A DNA stretch of 6,174 nucleotides, taken from the NCBI GenBank assembly GCA_021847685.1, contig JAJZQE010000038.1, positions 1 through 6,174 of the forward strand. Reading direction: 5' to 3'. Positions 4,783 through 6,174 of the stretch are shown one piece after another. Under the pieces are notes generated by a model. The model made no database searches. It saw nothing but the letters and a program-made list of their open reading frames with translations, and had not been told where the DNA came from. The position numbers were made by a program, and so were the translations under genes. The stretch's first letter is position 1. Each line of letters opens with the position of its first letter. The stretch is from a bacterium (lineage in GTDB: Bacteria; Patescibacteriota; Saccharimonadia; Saccharimonadales; Saccharimonadaceae).

Positions 4783-5736
4783 ATGACTAGTTTTTGGAAC
4801 GACTTACCAAAGCCTTTTTTTATCCTGGCGCCAATGGAGGCGGTGACGGATGTTGTCTTTCGCCATGTCGTCGCCGCAGCCGCCAAGCCGGATGTCTACT
4901 TCACCGAATTTACCAATGCCTCAAGCTACTGTAGCCCTAAGGGGATTAAAAGCACCCACGGACGCTTAACCTTCACTCCTGATGAACAGCCGATAGTAGC
5001 CCAAATCTGGGGTAAAAAGCCCGAAGAATTTGAAATTATGAGCAAAGGCCTAGCTGAAATGGGCTATAGGGGTATTGATATTAATATGGGCTGCCCAGAT
5101 AAGTCAGTCGTTCACGGGGGGTCAGGTAGTGGTCTAATTCGCACCCCAGAACTAGCCGGTGAGCTGATTGCAGCCGCAAAAGCTGGTGGCTTGCCGGTTA
5201 GCGTTAAAACTCGCCTGGGTGATTTTAAAGTTGAAGATTGGCGCGACTGGTTATCTTTTCTACTCCGCCAAGATATCGTTAATCTAACGATTCATCTGCG
5301 CACTCGCAAAGAAATGACCAAAGTTGATGCGCATTTTGAACTAATTCCTGAAATCATGAAGCTTCGTGACGAGATTGCTCCACAAACGCTAATAACAATT
5401 AATGGCGATATTCGTGACCGACAGCACGGTGAAGAATTAGTGCGCGAATATGGCGTTGACGGCATTATGATTGGTCGCGGCGTCTTTCATGACATATTCG
5501 CTTTTGAACCAGTTAAGCGCGAACATAGCCGCGAAGAACTAATCGATTTGCTTAATCTACAGCTCGACTTACACGACCATTACGACGAAACGCTGGAGCG
5601 GCGCAACTTTAACTCATTGAAACGGTTTTTCAAGATATATTTTCATAATTTTGATGGCGCTAGCGAACTTCGAAATGAGTTGATGCTGACGAAGAGTACA
5701 GATGAAGTGCGAAAGATAATTGCACGATTTAAATAG
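4783..5736 (+). CDS. dus: tRNA-dihydrouridine synthase (Dus family)
   Basis: The 317-residue product is the usual length for a bacterial Dus. This FMN enzyme uses NADPH to reduce specific uridines of tRNA to dihydrouridine in the cytoplasm. The N-terminal TIM barrel shows FILAPMEAVTD (13-23, FMN binding), YFTEFTNASSY (39-49), PIVAQIWG (70-77, Q74), the catalytic loop DINMGCPDKSVVHGGSGSGL (99-118) with catalytic C104, VSVKTRLG (139-146, K142), the HLRTRKEM variant of the HxRxR region (171-178, H171), TINGDI (205-210) and DGIMIGRG (226-233, phosphate binding). A C-terminal helical tRNA-binding domain (about 245-317) follows. The residue after H171 is Leu where many Dus proteins have Gly. The regiospecificity (which uridine) cannot be read from the sequence; the GCP loop is most like DusB-type bacterial enzymes. 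The start is supported by a -10 box 7 nt upstream. The gene is alone, insulated by the preceding terminator, and ends with TAG. Confidence 0.95.
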   Translation: MTSFWNDLPKPFFILAPMEAVTDVVFRHVVAAAAKPDVYFTEFTNASSYCSPKGIKSTHGRLTFTPDEQPIVAQIWGKKPEEFEIMSKGLAEMGYRGIDINMGCPDKSVVHGGSGSGLIRTPELAGELIAAAKAGGLPVSVKTRLGDFKVEDWRDWLSFLLRQDIVNLTIHLRTRKEMTKVDAHFELIPEIMKLRDEIAPQTLITINGDIRDRQHGEELVREYGVDGIMIGRGVFHDIFAFEPVKREHSREELIDLLNLQLDLHDHYDETLERRNFNSLKRFFKIYFHNFDGASELRNELMLTKSTDEVRKIIARFK

Positions 5737-5766
5737 TTATTTATTATTTTAATTGCAATTCAATCC

Positions 5767-5819
5767 TTACTTTTGCCAAAGTAACAAATGTCTTGATACT
5801 TTTGAACTGCAAAAGTATC
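5767..5819. repeat. Twin hairpins with a shared TACTTTTG arm after dus
   Basis: The first hairpin is TTACTTT (5767-5773), a TGCC loop and AAAGTAA (5778-5784), a perfect 7-bp stem. The second is GATACTTTTG (5795-5804), an AACTG loop and CAAAAGTATC (5810-5819), a perfect 10-bp stem. The octamer TACTTTTG is directly repeated at 5768-5775 and 5797-5804. Neither hairpin is followed by a T-run on either strand, so they are not classical intrinsic terminators. They may stabilise the dus mRNA 3' end, act as a protein-bound repeat pair, or mark the 5' edge of the structured region that follows. Confidence 0.55.
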
Positions 5820-5822
5820 CAA

Positions 5823-5964
5823 AACTGCTGGGGTTGGCTGTAATTACGCGCTAAAAAGCAGTTGCAGCTGTCCTTTGTTGCCTGCGGAACGACCCTAAAG
5901 GGATCGCCCTTACGCCAGATGAACTGGGTGCGGGTAGGTCCTCGGCCAGTCAGGATTAGCAGCT
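5823..5964. ncRNA. Gene-free, GC-rich region with nested helices (candidate RNA)
   Basis: No supported gene lies in 5737-6174. In this part several helices are visible: AACTGCT/AGCAGTT (5823-5829 with 5857-5863, 7 bp), AGCTG/CAGCT (5866-5870 with 5960-5964), CCT/AGG (5872-5874 with 5952-5954), GACC/GGTC (5891-5894 with 5937-5940), AAGGG/CCCTT with a 4-nt loop (5898-5902 with 5907-5911), and CCAG/CTGG with a 5-nt loop (5915-5918 with 5924-5927). The last five nest into one branched rod. The strand is not determined. I find no signature of RNase P RNA, tmRNA or SRP RNA. A frame open from 5844 to the TAA at 6015-6017 contains an ATG at 5919, but it has no ribosome site and no recognisable protein character. 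Confidence 0.35.
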
Positions 5965-5977
5965 ACTTCTTATTACG

Positions 5978-6025
5978 GTTAGTTCATATACCCCAGACCC
6001 CGGGGAGCTACAAATAATAACTAAC
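5978..6025. repeat. Stem enclosing a CCCCGGGG palindrome
   Basis: GTTAGTT (5978-5984) pairs with AACTAAC (6019-6025), a 7-bp helix. Inside it lie CCCC (5991-5994) and the palindrome CCCCGGGG (5998-6005), which can form a competing short GC stem. This is part of the same non-coding structured region as 5823-5964. Confidence 0.35.
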
Positions 6026-6053
6026 TTAACCAATTAACTAATTAACGATTAAA
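6022..6053. repeat. A/T-rich degenerate tandem repeat, 8-bp period
   Basis: Four successive octamers are TAACTTAA, CCAATTAA, CTAATTAA and CGATTAAA, giving the consensus CNAATTAA. The run is full of TAA triplets, so it is not coding on the plus strand. It separates two GC-rich structured segments. It could be a flexible linker in an RNA, a DNA-unwinding or protein-binding array, or drifted simple sequence. Confidence 0.4.
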
Positions 6054-6085
6054 CGCAGTAGAGCCGCGCGCCTAACTACTACGAA

Positions 6086-6167
6086 CAACCACTCTGCAGC
6101 CCGAGTGCGACAAGACGCCGAGGCTCTTGCTCGTACCCGGAGCGAAGCCCGGTTGGAGGAGTGGTTG
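6086..6167. ncRNA. GC-rich structured domain at the window edge (candidate RNA, possibly incomplete)
   Basis: CAACCACTC (6086-6094) and GAGTGGTTG (6159-6167) form a perfect 9-bp closing helix. Inside are two hairpins. In one, CGAG (6102-6105) with CTCG (6130-6133) and CAAGA (6111-6115) with TCTTG (6125-6129) are separated by a 5-nt bulge and capped by GC-CGAG-GC. In the other, CCGG (6137-6140) pairs with CCGG (6149-6152) and GC (6142-6143) with GC (6147-6148), around a GAA loop. This three-way-junction shape is what a folded RNA domain would show. The strand is undetermined and the region continues to the edge, so a longer RNA may be cut off. Short frames open to the edge exist on both strands, but none has a supported start. 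Confidence 0.4.
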
Positions 6168-6174
6168 GGCGGAA

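Noticed and set aside
1..5736. UGA recoding as in Gracilibacteria
   Set aside because: The genes read through with the standard code without in-frame TGA, glycine is encoded by GGN as usual, and all stops seen are TAA or TAG. There is no positive sign of recoding.
5844..6017. Open frame with an ATG at 5919 in the region after dus
   Set aside because: No SD sequence or -10 box is placed as in the other genes, the product has no recognisable character, and the frame runs through several helices.
5823..6174. RNase P RNA, tmRNA or SRP RNA in the region after dus
   Set aside because: I looked on both strands for GAGGAAAGUCC (RNase P), for the TTCGAC and GGTTCGA elements of tmRNA, and for GGAAGG-AGCA of SRP RNA, and found none inside the window. 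A molecule extending beyond the right edge remains possible.

Overview
The window looks like a piece of a small-genome bacterium of the Candidate Phyla Radiation, most likely Saccharibacteria (TM7)-like. This is an inference. It rests on tightly packed genes, a helicase-nuclease fusion and a Dus enzyme of ordinary bacterial type, and near-consensus -10 boxes placed only 7-8 nt before the start codons, with no Shine-Dalgarno sequence. No database search was possible.

Layout. At 1-344 is the 3' end of an unrecognised gene (+). It abuts, stop against stop, an unrecognised 162-residue gene on the minus strand (833-345). That gene is divergent from a large UvrD/PcrA-type helicase with a C-terminal RecB-like PD-(D/E)XK nuclease (907-4230, +). 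At 4783-5736 (+) is a tRNA-dihydrouridine synthase (dus). Its -10 box lies just after the terminator of the preceding unit.

Between the helicase and dus (4231-4782) lies the most interesting part. It is a self-contained, GC-rich, hairpin-rich transcription unit: a possible promoter, a roughly 250-nt structured leader, a good Shine-Dalgarno sequence, a 51-codon zinc-ribbon microprotein gene (4511-4666), and a strong intrinsic terminator (4705-4762). The microprotein gene has a different codon style from its neighbours (all four Arg codons are AGG, with high GC at third positions) and uses SD-type initiation, whereas the three other visible starts look leaderless. I read it as a foreign or specialised cassette, or as a structured RNA with a small regulatory or RNA-binding protein.

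The 438 bases after dus (5737-6174) hold no gene I can support. They contain twin hairpins sharing a TACTTTTG arm, a nested set of helices at about 5823-5964, an A/T-rich stretch with an 8-bp period (6022-6053), and a further GC-rich structured domain closed by a perfect 9-bp helix (6086-6167) that runs to the window edge. I could not match these to RNase P RNA, tmRNA, SRP RNA or a known riboswitch.

Functionally, the recognisable genes cover DNA repair or recombination (helicase-nuclease) and tRNA modification (Dus). Each appears to have its own promoter, so no multi-gene operon is evident.
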